A stretch of DNA of 64,000 bases, from the NCBI GenBank assembly GCA_009869945.1, contig WIXG01000030.1, forward strand, positions 248,001 through 312,000, in the 5' to 3' direction. Below the pieces are notes generated by a model. It did not search any database and was not told the DNA's origin. It saw only the letters and a program-made list of their open reading frames with translations. Of the stretch, positions 1 to 13,200 are shown piece after piece (the stretch's first letter is position 1; each line of letters opens with the position of its first letter). This DNA comes from Mesaphorura yosii. Taxonomy: Eukaryota > Arthropoda > Collembola > Poduromorpha > Tullbergiidae. The position numbers were made by a program, and so were the translations under genes.

Positions 1-2180
1 TCGTCGCGTCTGAGCGGCTATGAAATAATGCCCACAGTGTGAAAAGGTTCGGCAGACAAACTCGAGACTCCACAAAACACACAAACATTATTACCTACTT
101 CTTCGCCCTTCTTGCGGCGCACTTTCCCACTGCCCCGCTCTATTTGGCCCCACTTGACATATTTCTCCGCTCAATTCTTTATCTCGTCGCCCGATAAACC
201 GAAATGAGAATTCTTTCCGCCCCGTTCCCTCTCCATTTACTCCACCACAAGCACCGCCACCGTCTCTACCATCGCCACATCATAATGATATCTACATTGC
301 CACCTTAATGTGTACTTTCGCACAAAAGTCAATAATAACGAGCCAAGTGAAAGCAATAATGGCGATGCCGACAATCTATAACCTGGCATGACGCAATGCC
401 AACTCCCAAAGTTTCAGAATTATGGTTATCTGCTGCGAGCGGATTTGCATACGACATCGAGCAAAAGGCGTCTGCCACCGACAAACTTGCACAAACTGGC
501 ATTCCCGGTCAAAATACGGCTAATGTCTTCCCTCTGCATTAACTGTCGCTCCTGAATTTTTGTTTCACTGGAAATTTTATTGTATCAAAGCGAATCGGAT
601 GCGAAGGTGGGTGAATTTTCATTCACTCCAGTCTAAACGTTTAGAGTTCTCGGAAGCGACGCATTTTGGGCCTGTCGTCACTTTTGATCCTTCATTTTCT
701 TGTCACATGGTCTCTCCTTCGTGTTCGCACTGCTCACTTTTCAGGCCGTGACAGTTGATGGACGGTGCTTCCAATAAATGGTTGTTGGAAGATTTGTTCG
801 AGCCTATCCGGCTGACAATGGAACATTTATCACATTTTATTTTTTGCCTGCCACTGCCGTGGATGTGAGCAGATCTGGTCAGACCCGTGTGAATGGCGAA
901 TCCATGTTGAATCTAGGAAAGGCTCTCAACGAACATTGTCACCGACAGATACACAAAACTCGCGTGCCCAGGGACAGATTTATATTGCAATTGAGCCCAA
1001 CATATGCGTCTGTCTGTCGGTTGGCTGTCGTTTCCTGTGCTGTCTCTGTCCTTCCTTGTTCTAGGTTTATGTGCCATCATAAAGTATCGCGAATGCAGTG
1101 CAGTATAGGAGAAAAGAGACAAAAAGTGGCGAGAGAAACAAACGTCAATTTATTCGTTTATTTTTTAGTCGCTGTCCGTCTTCGCATTATTTCCTCTTCA
1201 ATTTCACGGCACTGAGTCGCAAGCCACCCGAAATGAGTCGCAGTAGGATTAAGTCTTCCCCAACGCTGATCCCAATCTTTCAACTCGGTGTTTTATGGGC
1301 AAAATATGTTGATTGCAATCCGCTGTCGTCGTTCATTTTAATTTGGTCAGTGTGAGAAGCCATGAAAAGTGTTACAGTCCAGAACTCCAAACGAAAGGTC
1401 CGAGCAAGCAAGCGAATGAGACAAGCAACATGCACTTCATGGCCAGGAGTCGTCCGCGTACGCCATAAAGAGATGAAAAAGTGTTCATTAATTTAGAGAG
1501 CCATGAGTCACGAAGAGAAAAGAACTCTTTATGGACCGTATTTCATAAGAGTCATGATAATAACACGCGGAACGGTCGCGAACGCCGTGCTGCGAAATGG
1601 AGAAAGTGAAGGCAGGCCAAGAGAAATATTCTTTGCAAAGAAGAAATTTATCAAAAAATGGAATCAAGTGAGAGTGGAGTGCATGCACTTTGAGCGTAGC
1701 ACTGGAACTGGCACGCGTGGTAGTTAGCAGAAGCACGGGCTGAGGAGGCTGGCAAAATAAAATTTTTACAAGTGAAGGAGAGAGAATCGTTAGTCTTGTC
1801 AGAGTGCAGAATTCGCCAGGCACTATGCACTTCAGATTGCAGACCAGACCAAGACCAAAGAAACCTTATTTCTTACGTCTTCCTTCGGTATGAAATGAGT
1901 GAAGAGTCCCGGGAGGGACTTCGGACGCCTCCATTTGTTTGTGGAGCGACAGGAGAGCGAATGTGTGACACCAGTGACTCGGTGACCAGACGAAATGAAA
2001 TCATGCTCTGAAGTCAGGTCACGAGTCAAGGGGTCGGGAGTCGAGGTGCAAGTGCGCGAGGAGCAATGAGAGAGTTTATGATGTTATCAAGTGACACTCA
2101 AAGAATTGCAAATTTATGCTCGGTCCCGATTCGAGAAATTATACGAGAGAGAAACGAGAGGAGACAATCGGCAAGCATTT
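1..2180. other. No supported coding exon; possible 5' UTR at right end
   Basis: I see no exon here that combines a good splice site with protein-like content. Several open frames up to about 145 codons exist but look random. From about 1740 to 2180 the + strand is rich in G and A and ends at a clean GTAAGT donor (2181). This would leave a 90-base intron before the next exon at 2271, a typical intron size in this window. That makes a non-coding first exon ending at 2180 plausible for the downstream + strand gene, but this is inference. Confidence 0.35.
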
Positions 2181-2270
2181 GTAAGTGAAATGAGTGCAAT
2201 TGTGTGACGTGTATGTGTACTTAATATATGTATTTCCACTCCACCGCCCGACGGAGCGCACGCGTATTAG

Positions 2271-5004
2271 AAAATGTTGTCCCACGACGAGCTGTTAAAC
2301 ATAATTCATAACCATAACCTGACCGAAGAATGCCTTCACTGTACCACCTCGATGTAATTTTCTGATGGCTTTTGGCTATGCTATATCTGCTTGTTTTCTC
2401 TCTAAATTTGGGGCGAAGTCACTACCGTTTTTGGCAGCTAGCCCCGGCCGTACTACTGCCGCAGTTGCCACAACCTCTTCCCAATCTGCTACTACTTCCT
2501 CCACTGCAGATCGTGTAGTCTACGTTTATAGTGACAAGATTGAAGTTCGATCCCAACAGGTAAACTCTCTCCCAGCAACCCTTCAGTAGTCCACCTCGAC
2601 CCTCCTTCCTTCACCACGGCCCTTAGAACGCTACGAATTCCGTATCCATTCGAAATATGCCAAAGTTCGTCAGTTAATTTCTGTCCTCGTAGTGTCGTTG
2701 ATTCCCCGTGTCCGAGTACTCTGTTCTGCCAAATTTCCTTCGACCTACCCGTAGAGATAGATTAGAATAGGATTAGTTGTACTACAGAGCTATCGTACCT
2801 TTTAATAATGTCGTTTTTAACAAAAAAAAATAAGACGAGAATATGCGAAAATTGAGTACCTTGCAGTAGTCTAGACTTGACTGTACCATTGAACCATTTA
2901 TAACCGGATTTGCGCATATTTCGTGAATAATTGTTGACAGTCGTTCGTGGATCATTGATAGCTGCGTATTATAGTGGTTGATTAATAGCTTAGTTCTGTT
3001 ATGGTAGAATGCAGTATTAGAAATCCCGGTTTATTATCCTTGAACCGAATGAACCCTAAGAACACATACTCCACTTCCATTTCCGTGCATCTCTGTGTCC
3101 ATTTGTCTACCAACGCAACGCGTACACCAGCCGCGAGAGAAGGCGGAATGGTCGACCAAAGTTTTTATGACATTCAATTAATTTCCCTCATCATACGTCC
3201 GCATCTGCCTAGACTTTACTCTTTCTTCCTTCCATTCGCCACTTGCACGTGTTTACTTTTATTTCAATTTCTGCGTTCGTAAGTCTGGCACGAACGGTCC
3301 CATTGGCTTGGCTGGTGCTTTCGTGTCCTAAATTCTTGTATTAGCATTTATGAGCGTATTGCAGACGAAACCGAGACCGCTTTCTTGCCTGATCAGAGTT
3401 TACGCACAGTCCAAGGGAGACCAACTTTTCAAATCATCAATCATATGAAAAACACATAATTGAATTCCTGAAAGTTTAGAATTTTCCGCACCTTGGCCCG
3501 AACCGAGCTGAATGTTTTTGTGCCACTCGGTCAGGTTCGAGTCAGGCAACTTTCATTGATTCTCTGGCTGGACTGTGGCGGTGTTGGCTATATTATTATA
3601 TGATTTGTACAGGAAAGAACAATTTACAGTCTGTGTGCCGAGTTCAGTCATTCCATTCAATAGCCAGACGTCCAGAGTCAGGAGTTGGAAATTTCTATTA
3701 AAGGCAACAAGGACACGAGAAGTATAAATAATGTTCGGTCCCGCTAATCCATCCTCCTTCCTTCTCCATGTACAGTTGGGATATGCGTAAATCCATTGTG
3801 TAATAAATCTTTCTCATGCTTGAACTCCCGGCCCAAAAACCCTGCTTGTTGCTTGCTCGCTCGTGCATTTGCCATGCCGGTCTGAGTCCTAGGTCAACAA
3901 TGTGTTGAATGACCCCTGACCTTGTCTCTTGTCCTGGTGATCATTGCCAGCACTTAAGACGACGCCAAATCCTTACCTTACTCGTGTGAACTTACAATGT
4001 CTCATGTCATGACCTTTGCATGATTTGGTGGAAGCTCCAAACTTGTGTGGTCATGAATAAAGTGCATAGACGACAAGTTCCCCTTATCAGTACAAAATCC
4101 GTGTGTAAGAAATATTGTGAACTCTATGTGTTATGTCCCTCGTATTGTTGATGTCCATGTTTGCATAATCGTTTGCACTAACAATGCACAATACGCTTAA
4201 TTAATTTTAAGGCAAGTCTGTCTTCTGGCATGCTTCGCATTTTCTGTTTCGTTTCGTATGTGGTTAGCTTTTGTTCTTTCTTCACGTGTAATCTGTAACT
4301 TCGCTTGATTATCTTTCTAGTGTGCATTAAGTTGCTAGCTACTTGAGATCTATCGCATGGTTTCATACGTTCTCAGCGCCATAGACTTTAGCAAACTTCA
4401 AAGTAGTTTAGTCTCTGTTTGAGGCAGTCAACGCATCGAAACGCGCATTCCACTGATTGCCTGCAAATCACGTTCTTTCTATTTCGAGTTCTGTAGTGAA
4501 TTTGAGTCATGACAGATTTTTGGTAGACTTTTCTAGACGATGATTTTATACTTTGTTACTTTGTGCTTTGAAAAACTTTAAGCGGTGTCTGATAATTTTG
4601 ATGTCTGATATTCTGAACAGAAGCACGAGCGAGCTCAATGTCAGGAGTTGGGAGGCGAAGACTCTGACGAATTGAATGACATTCAGATTAGACTAAAGTC
4701 GGACCGAGTCGGTGGATCGAAGCAGCAGCGGAGCGGGTGCAGTGCGGAGAATCCAGCCTCAATTAGTAGTTCAAGTAGAATTAGTGGTCCCAAGGCGGGT
4801 TCTGCGTCGCCGCCAGTGACAATGTCTTCAAGTCGATTGAACGCAGTGACCACGAACCCCGTGACCACAGTGACAACCGCGCTTGTGACTCTTCCCTCTC
4901 CGGCCGTCGTCGAGCTGGAGGCCAGGGGCTCCACCGTGCAGCAGGGTACTAGCAGTTCGTCGTCGCCAAAGGGCTCGGGCTCCGTCAAAATCTCGACCCT
5001 ATGA
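2271..5004 (+). CDS. Unrecognised three-exon gene, Ser/Thr-rich, PDZ-ligand-like C-terminus
   Basis: Model: 2271-2353 (ATG at 2274), 2442-2559, 4621-5004. Splice ends are GTAATT/CTAG (88-base intron) and GTAAAC/ACAG (2.06 kb intron); phases agree at both joins and the product is about 193 aa. An alternative acceptor at 2438 would break the frame with the first exon. The N-terminus begins MLSHDELLNIIHNHNL. The middle is Ser/Thr/Ala-rich, followed by a denser segment (VVYVYSDKIEVRSQQ joined to KHERAQCQEL) with an acidic patch. The last exon is low-complexity Ser/Thr/Val-rich and ends in KISTL, which fits a class I PDZ ligand (S-x-L). I do not recognise the family. The start is uncertain: the first exon also follows an AG and could be internal, with more exons to the left. 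The long intron shows nothing coding. Confidence 0.4.
2560..4620 (+). other. Long intron of the unrecognised gene
   Basis: About 2 kb between a GTAAAC donor and an ACAG acceptor. It contains scattered short open frames (for example 3001-3282) with no flanking splice signals or protein-like composition. Nothing else seen. Confidence 0.35.
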
Positions 5005-7252
5005 AACGGACTGCGTAGACGAATTCTCATCGTTATAAGCTTAGCGTACCAAATTCAAGTACCAAACTACAAAACAATATTCTGAGTACCGTCTTCATTT
5101 CGCGACCCTCGTCGTCACCCCGTCACAATCCTCGCCCGGAGGTTCAACGGCGTCTCGCGGAGCCCGAGTGAAGTCGATCAAGAAGCGGTGATGGTGGCAA
5201 TGAAGAAAGAGAGAGATTTAGAGACTTTACTTTCTCATACTGCTACTTGTAAGCAACTTTATTGTGGTTACTCTCTGACGTACTTTACTTCTTGGTGCTT
5301 CATTCAACTGTGACACACACCTGGTTTCAGGAAGCGTTCACCATTTAATGGCGCCCGAGTCTGCAACACTGCAAGTGAATACTTTAAAACTTTAGTTGTG
5401 AATGTTTCTTGTCCAGAGTAATTGGTCGCCCTTCACCGAGTACAATAGTGGAGTGAACTTGTGCTTAGTGCAGTCGAGTCAAGTGGGCGTTTCTCTCCCG
5501 ATTCCATAATTACATAGAGTATATAAAAATTGAGCTCATCTCATTTACACTTCGGGTGACAGACGATACAAAATATACAAATCATGCCAAAATATTTGAT
5601 AATGGAGAGAGCCAGCGTTGTGCTTGCTACTCCAAGAATCATTTCAAACAAATAACCTAATCCCAATCGAAGTGTAATGTAATGATGATATTTCATTATT
5701 CACACAAAGTGTTTCAAACTGCGAACGTCAAGTCAAGGAACCACACCAAAAACCATGCGAGCCCCGCATTTTGTGCTTGACATTTTGTGAGGACAGAAAA
5801 AGCAAGTAAACCAATACAAGTTTAAACTAGCTATCGTAAGTTGGGTATTATCCTAATACATATACTTAGCAAGTACTTTGTTATACGAAGAAAACACGTA
5901 ATATTGTAATTAACCCAATCTTAACCCGTAAACTGTACTCTAGGAGCAAGCCACCTTTATTTAATCGAATGCGGAAATCAAGCAGAGTGAAAGCAAATGT
6001 GCACCTTTTACCACATTATTTTGGATAGACTAAATGCGAAATGGAAACAACTAGGAAATCAGTTGGCTCTTTAAGATTACTGCTACCGAATCCACGTTCA
6101 TGTCCGGAGTCTTCTTTCCGAATCGAATGTACGCGTAGGGCAGCCGCAAAGGTGGACATTGTACCTTGTACCTTGACACATACAACCTAACTATACTACA
6201 AAGCATGACAACTTCTAGAGTACTATACCAAATTTTTATTCTTCAATGGAGCTAACTGCTAAGTACGTACGAACATTGACAGAGATAAGTCGGTGCACAC
6301 GATTGCTAGCGCTGTGTTCACGGGTAGACGACAGCGCGTCGCGTCTTCAACTTGTATTTTCTCTTGATTTTGTATACCCACTGCAACTGTGTTACTGACG
6401 TACTGCGTTCTGAAGTACTCGAGGTTTTCACCTTTCTCTGTTTGTTAGTCGTCCATCACGTGAACTCATCAACACGGCCCATTGTTTTCTCCATGCACTC
6501 GGTGGACCCTTTCTGTGAACGATTCCGTCACCGTACCAAACCACTGCTGATGAGCGCGTAATTGCAGAAGTCGTGGGTTGTGCGCCGCGGATTGCTCCCT
6601 TCCGATACATTAATTATGATTAAGAATATGATTCGCACCTTTGTTTGCTCGTGATTTGTGTGCATCCGTTTTTTACTTCATTTCTGCTGGCCCGCTGTTA
6701 AATATTTGTGAATGATGTCAACATTTATTCCAGGAAACGCTAAAACTGGCATAAAAAGACATACAACAATTTACTAGCGTCAATTTTCTTGTTTCGTTAA
6801 TTTCTCATCTTTCTGTTGCATTGTTTCCTCTTAATTTTATCATCTTTAAACTTAAGTTGAATTTTACATTGTGCACTAAATGTGAATCGTTATCGAGGGC
6901 ACAACCAACCACAACCATGCAATGTACCACTCATGTTACTTATTAGAACATTCCTTCCATGTAACTAATTACGATTACTTTAAAATCTTTCAATTCTGAC
7001 GTGCGTGTTATTACCGTTGCTTGTCAAATTGGTTATTTGTGTACAGTCACCATTACCAGAAGTAAGGATTTAATGCTACCATATTTATTCAAACACAAAC
7101 CTTATAAAATGAACACAATAAATACAAACGTATTAAACGAAAGGACTGCCACCACGGAGAAGATGCAGAAATCTACCATTTCATTTATTCATAAATTCTG
7201 TTCAGGATTCAGATCGCATTCAGATCACGACCACATGAAATAAGGAAAGAAT
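5005..7252. other. Convergent 3' region between the unrecognised gene and HAL
   Basis: No coding exon seen. The region should hold the 3' UTRs of two converging genes. On the + strand there is an AATAAA near 7117-7122. On the minus strand there is an AATAAA at 7184-7189. If both are used, the two transcripts end within about 100 bases of each other. The + strand signal lies 2.1 kb from its stop codon, so a closer, non-canonical site is also possible. Confidence 0.4.
7184..7189 (-). promoter_or_regulatory. Polyadenylation signal AATAAA for HAL
   Basis: TTTATT on the + strand reads AATAAA on the minus strand, about 64 bases past the HAL stop codon at 7253. This is a normal distance for a short 3' UTR. 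Confidence 0.55.
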
Positions 7253-10200
7253 TCATTTATGATTCGGTGACGCCGACACGTCGCCGTGCCCGCCACCTCG
7301 CCGCGTCCTCTTTACCGGTGGCGAACCCGAAGGAATGGGCAGGTGTTGCGTCCCTCCTGACGTGTACGTATTGCGGACATGCGCCTTTGAAGGGTTGGCT
7401 GGGCCGCCCCGAAACACGGACGTCGTTGGGCTAAACACTTCAGATTCCACGTGCTGCAATCACAACACGCGTGTGAACTCATAATTCAAGAACGACTCAT
7501 TAAAATTAGTGGAAATGATAGTAAATGAGATTTGATTACCTGCATCGAGCTGTACTCTTCGATGTGGTGTTTAACAGCAGTCCAAATCTTTTCCTCCTTC
7601 AACAGCTTGGTAACCGCGTCAATGTCTGGCGACATGAACCGATCCACCTCCCAGGCTCTGAAAGACGTCACGTTAGTAAGGAATGGAACGGGGAAAATTT
7701 AAAGGAAGCTGGAAAGTTTAACGCTGAGCGTGAACGGAGAAGATTAATGCTTTCACCTTCCTTTGCCATCCCATCATCAAACCATAACCAAAACAAGGCA
7801 CTCATTTTACTTTCTCCAGGAATTTCAAAGCATTCGCATTATACACCTTTGCAACAACCCGCATCCCACGTGCAGTCGAACAATTTGAGCGCGTGTTCCA
7901 CTGTTGCTGCGTTGTTGTGTTTGTAAGATTAATATACTCATATATCATCTTCACACAAGACACGCCAGAGTGTCGACTTTACAATGGCAGCACCAACCAC
8001 TCATTTCCGCTTGCACCTCCTCGCAAATATTCTTTACAACGCTCATTTATTTCTTCTGCATCGAAACACATCTGCATCACCACGCAAATGACAAGTATTC
8101 TCTTTCCAGGCTACCTACTCAGATTTTCAAATCAGCGGCCGAGGTAAATTTCATGGGATGACGACCCGAGGAAGCGCGAATCGCGAATGGAGCGCGAGCG
8201 CGTGGCGTGCAGTTAATTACCTGACCGTCGATCGCACAGCGCGATAGACTTCCTCAAGTGGTGCGGTCGTTTTCAAGGGCCGCAGAAATTCAATTGCTTG
8301 ACACGCTGCCAGTAATTCAATAGCAATCACTTTCTCCACATTCCGGACAACCTGCAGATTATTAGAATCGTGATTCAGTTTTCAGTGAGAAAAATGACAC
8401 TGCGCAAAGGATGGGAGGTGAAGCAGCCTTTTCTTCTTCATTTACATTCGAATGCGTACATGTTTGCGTGGTGTGCGTGGACGCACGAGGAGTGTGAAGC
8501 ACAGAGTCAGAGATAAAGTGCATAGGATGAGCGGGAGGAGATTGTGGAGCAGGCAGTGTGTGGAATATTTAAGCAGGGAGCGCATCACGACCCACGGGCG
8601 CAGGAGGACAGCGCGAGCGGAGAGCAGGCGAGAAAGGATTAATTAGTGCAGAGTACCTGTAGAGCCTTCCTCGCAGCAAAACCTCCCATCGAGACATGAT
8701 CTTCTGTACCCGCGCTCGTACTTATTGAATCCACCGAAGCTGGATGACAAAGTGTTTTGTTTTCTGACACTAGAGACAATGCAGAACAATGTGTTTACTA
8801 ATGTAATTACAACCTTCAAAGGAAACCAAAGAAAGCAGCAGAGCTCTGTGTGGCCCCTCGCTGACACTGCGAGCGCCGTTGGTGTATGCAAAAATAGAGC
8901 TATCCCGTCATCGACTTCAGAAAGGACGACGATCAAACGAGATTCGTGTGTTCATAAGTTGATGATACGAAAATTTAATTACTATTCAAAAGCTCGGCTG
9001 CTTTTCTCGCAGTAGCAGTGACTGGGAACGCGAGAACTCTGGTGGAGCGATACTCACCGAGTGAAGCTGCCGTGCAGTGAGCAAGCATGAATCCGGAATT
9101 CAGTCCACCATCCTTGACGAGAAAGGCAGGCAACTCGCTCAGCGCTGTTCACGGTCCACAGTCGCCAGTTTGTCATCGTGTACGAAGGCAAGGGCGTCAG
9201 CAGCAGAGACGGGCATTGTAAAAATAGAAAATTAAAGCGAATATTAAATTACATGGAACAGAGAGCAATTTGGCACCGAGACGACGATTTCCACTCGAGT
9301 GTAATTACAATTGCAGGAATCTACTTCTAATAATTACAGGAATAAACCTAGAATTTTTTGCTCTGTGGTGACAATTTGCACCGGAATGGAAAACGAAACG
9401 GGGAAAATTCCAAAGTAAAAAGTGCAGATTCATTTTCATACCTGGGTTCACTAATCTCTCGATACGGCGCTCGCTCATTGACGCCAGTTCGTGCACTGCG
9501 ATGGCTAAATAGTCCAGCACCTTGGCCGGATACTCGCCGTGAAAGTTTCCGGCAGAGATGATCTCATTCCTCTCGGCAAAGACAATCTAATTTAATGCAA
9601 TTCAATCTGACTGAGTACGAGTTTTCGTTTCACGCCTGAGAGAAGCCCTTCCCGTTTCCTTTTCTAGAAGGCTCCGGCTTTCACGCATTCTACAAGTTCT
9701 TTAACTGCAGTCCCACTCGCAATCAGCCAGCCTCATTTTCGCGCTGCTCTTTTTATTTTATTACAATGTAATATATTCAGGATAAATGAGAACGTACCGG
9801 ATTATCAGTGGCGCTGTTCATCTCGTTTACAAGAACTCCACGCACAAAATCGATTGTATCGTGCACAATCCCGTGGACTTGTGGACAGCAACGGAGCGTG
9901 TAAGCATCTTGAACGCGGTTGCAGAAACGATGGCTTTCTGTGTTCAATGCGGGAAGGGTTTAAGCAAAATTCGGGCGCGAGAATCGGAGTCGTAGGATAC
10001 CTGCAATTTGTGACGGATGAATAGTTGAATGGAGCAGCGCTCGAAGTCTTCTGGCAACAAGAGCCTGTCCCTTGTGTGCGCGAACGCTCTGTACGTCTGC
10101 AATTTGGCAGAAAAACCGGAGCCCATAATTAATTCAATCTGAAACCTGTGCCAGTCATGTCTGCCTGTTTCTTACCCGGATCAAATGCCTTGGACGTGCC

Positions 10201-13200
10201 TTTCAGGACTTCCAGTGTCAGCGCAGCCACCACGTCCGCCTGTCTGGCGATGATGCCAGCCCGTTCCACGGCCTCCGCTCCGAGCGAAGTAATTAATTGT
10301 GTCCCATTAATTAGGCAAAGTCCTTCCTTTGCCTCCAGACGAATCGGCGTTAAATTATGAGCTTCCAGAACCTTAATAAGGGGAGACACGATCCGTGCAT
10401 TTGCATTGCTCGAATTAATTTGCAGCAGGGCTGCCTCCTTAACTAAAATTTGCAATAATCTGCCGTACGTATTTCGCATCGCCCCATCCGGTCTCCGGAC
10501 TCCACATTTTGCCCTCGCCCATCAATCCCAGCGCGAGATGGGAGAGAGGCGCCAAATCTCCACTCGCTCCGACAGTACCTTGTTCTGGAACCCATGATAA
10601 GCATGACGCTGAAAAATAGAGGAGATGGAGCGGGATTAGGCACAAGATAAATTCTGAGTCATCTACCACCAAGCGAGCAAAGCGCCTCGTCTGACTCCGA
10701 ACGAGAAATTTGTTTATGCGAAAATGTATTCTTAATTTATTTTAAGTGCCCCCTGCCTATCACGAATATACAGTGCTGATGCGGAACAGGCAAGCAAAAA
10801 ATCAACATTGCACATCGCAGCAATATTCGTAATAATTCAAGCATCACGGCGAGTCGTGTACACGGAACGCCGGCTCCGCTTCAAGAAGATGCAAAACTCC
10901 AAAACAGCACGCAGAAATAACAAAGGAGAAAGCCGCGAGCCGGGCAGAATTTCTCCTCGTCGACCTCTTTGCTATGAATTTTTTGAGAAGAAATACTATT
11001 AATAGTAAAACTACTACGCCACACCACGCCAGACCAAACTACTACTACGAGCCTCGTACTACTCCTGGTAATACGTATTCATAGCTCGAGTCATTAATTA
11101 TTCTGTCAGTCCGAGATCCGTTCCTTTCTCCTTGCTAACTTGTGCGCCACACTCCGCCTGATCAGATCGCACTCGCAACACCACAACGCAGCAGCAGCAG
11201 TGGCAGCAGCAGTGCATACTTAACCTCATGCGTCTGCGCTCCTGTCAAAGAGAAAGACGGACAAGACGGAGAAAATTTCTCTAATTTTTCTGCTTTCTCG
11301 GAAAGCCGCCGTCAAGCACGCAGCCTCTTTAAAGGCGCACGGCCTCCTGCTTGCTTGCACGTCCTGCGGTCACAAGCAAGCAAGCAACGTCATACGTCAA
11401 AACAACGGGAAGATTTTGGACTGTCGTCGGAACGTTTGATGTACATTAAATCCACACGACACGATACGCGATACACATTCCAGTCGATACAGCGCTATTA
11501 TTCTTTGTTGTATGACGACGACACGTGCTGCGGTTACAACGTCGCGTTGCTGTGCAGTGATGAACGTCTGCGGCTGGAAATGGAGACTTTGTTCGGGTCC
11601 TGGGCGGCTACTACGTACTACTGCCTATACAGTAATAATAATGTGCACAGCGAACGCGCGTCGCGTCGCGTCTTTGTGCATAACGCTTCATGTTACACGA
11701 GCTTAATTCTTGCAGCGCGCAAGGTACATGTCAAGGAGCGCCGTTACCCGCCACCGTCGCGTATGACGATGCCCATGACTGTATTGCGTCTTTGCGTCTT
11801 TTCTCGGTGCGGTACTCCGGCCTTCTTCCTCTTGGAAAATGATAAAGACGAAGGCGGCAGCATATGGCCCTTTCCTGCTCTCTGTTTAAACCTCATATAT
11901 CTTGTGCGCCATGAAAGGAGAATATGTACTGGAAAAGGCTGGAGCAGTAAAACTACTTCCGCTGTTGCTGTTACTGCGTTTACGTTATTACTATTACTCT
12001 TGCCGCAGCCGCAGCTTTCGGCTTCTCGTTATTACTATTACGTTCGCGCATTGTCGGGACTCGCAGACTTGCATCGCCTAGCTTCAAGGACCGCGACCGG
12101 TGAACTGTGACGTGCATGAAATGTTGACCGCCGAGTATTTTTAACTCGGGACGTGGCCAGTGGCCACACTGTGGCATGAACACCGCTTTTATTGTAACTC
12201 ACCATTGAAGGCATCGATGAGTTGATGCAGCGTATGAAGCCGAATTCCGCTGTATCCCTTTGCGAGGACGTTGATGCGCAGGGCCAACAGCATCCGCGTC
12301 GTGCGCGGTGACAGAGGCTGTCCAACTCCAGCAGAATGAGAGCGAATGAGATTACTCTGCAAAGCCCTGCATTGTAAATAATTAGAATGACAAAAAGGGA
12401 CACGTCTCTCAGGGAGTTTAAGCAGTAAAAGCAAAATGTTATGCGACTAATTTTTTCGTTTCAGCCAGTCGCTTCCTGCAGTCCTCGCTCGTCAGTCTGC
12501 AGCTGCAGCGCGAGTACTAAGTCGTGAGCCAGTGGACGTCACGATTGTCAAGATAAGCATCACGAGCGAAATGTCATTTTTGGAAAAAGCAAAATTGTTC
12601 ATGTAGAACTTGCGGCAACAGATTTATTTTCGGATAGCGGCCTCGTTCTCGGTCCAGACGCAGTGCCCCAGTAATTGCATACATGGCAAGGCGCTGTTCG
12701 CGAGTGGCGGAGACGGAAGAGAAAGGAGAAAAAAAACATGGAACAATAATGATATGACTCATGATGAGGATGTCAGTCCGCGTTATCTTCAAGATGAAAT
12801 CACAGGGAAAGGAGGCGAGCAAGGAGCAAAAGCGACGAGGGACACGGGCACTGACGGCCGCTCTCGGTTTGTCGGACGCTGAAGCAGCGTCAACTCAGGA
12901 ATTGACAGCAGTTGAAATGGCACGACGCATGCCAGTCTGTCGCCGTTCTCGTACAGCACTCGCGTAGCTGCGTTGTGCACTTATTCATTGGTAGAAAGTC
13001 ATTTCAGTCACTCGACAGAGAAAGCAGACATGAAGAGGGAGGAGCGGCAGGGCGTACTATATTATTAGTAGGACCATTATACAGTTAGAGAGCGAAAAAG
13101 GTTCTGTTGATGAGGCATTTTGAATTTCAAATTCCAAAATATGGTTACGTTACGAGGCGGGCAGCAGCACATGCGAATCGACAGTCTGCAGTCTCTGCGG

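Noticed and set aside
3525..3550. tRNA B-box-like GGTTCGAGTC
   Set aside because: No matching A box, acceptor stem or cloverleaf could be formed upstream, so it is treated as chance.
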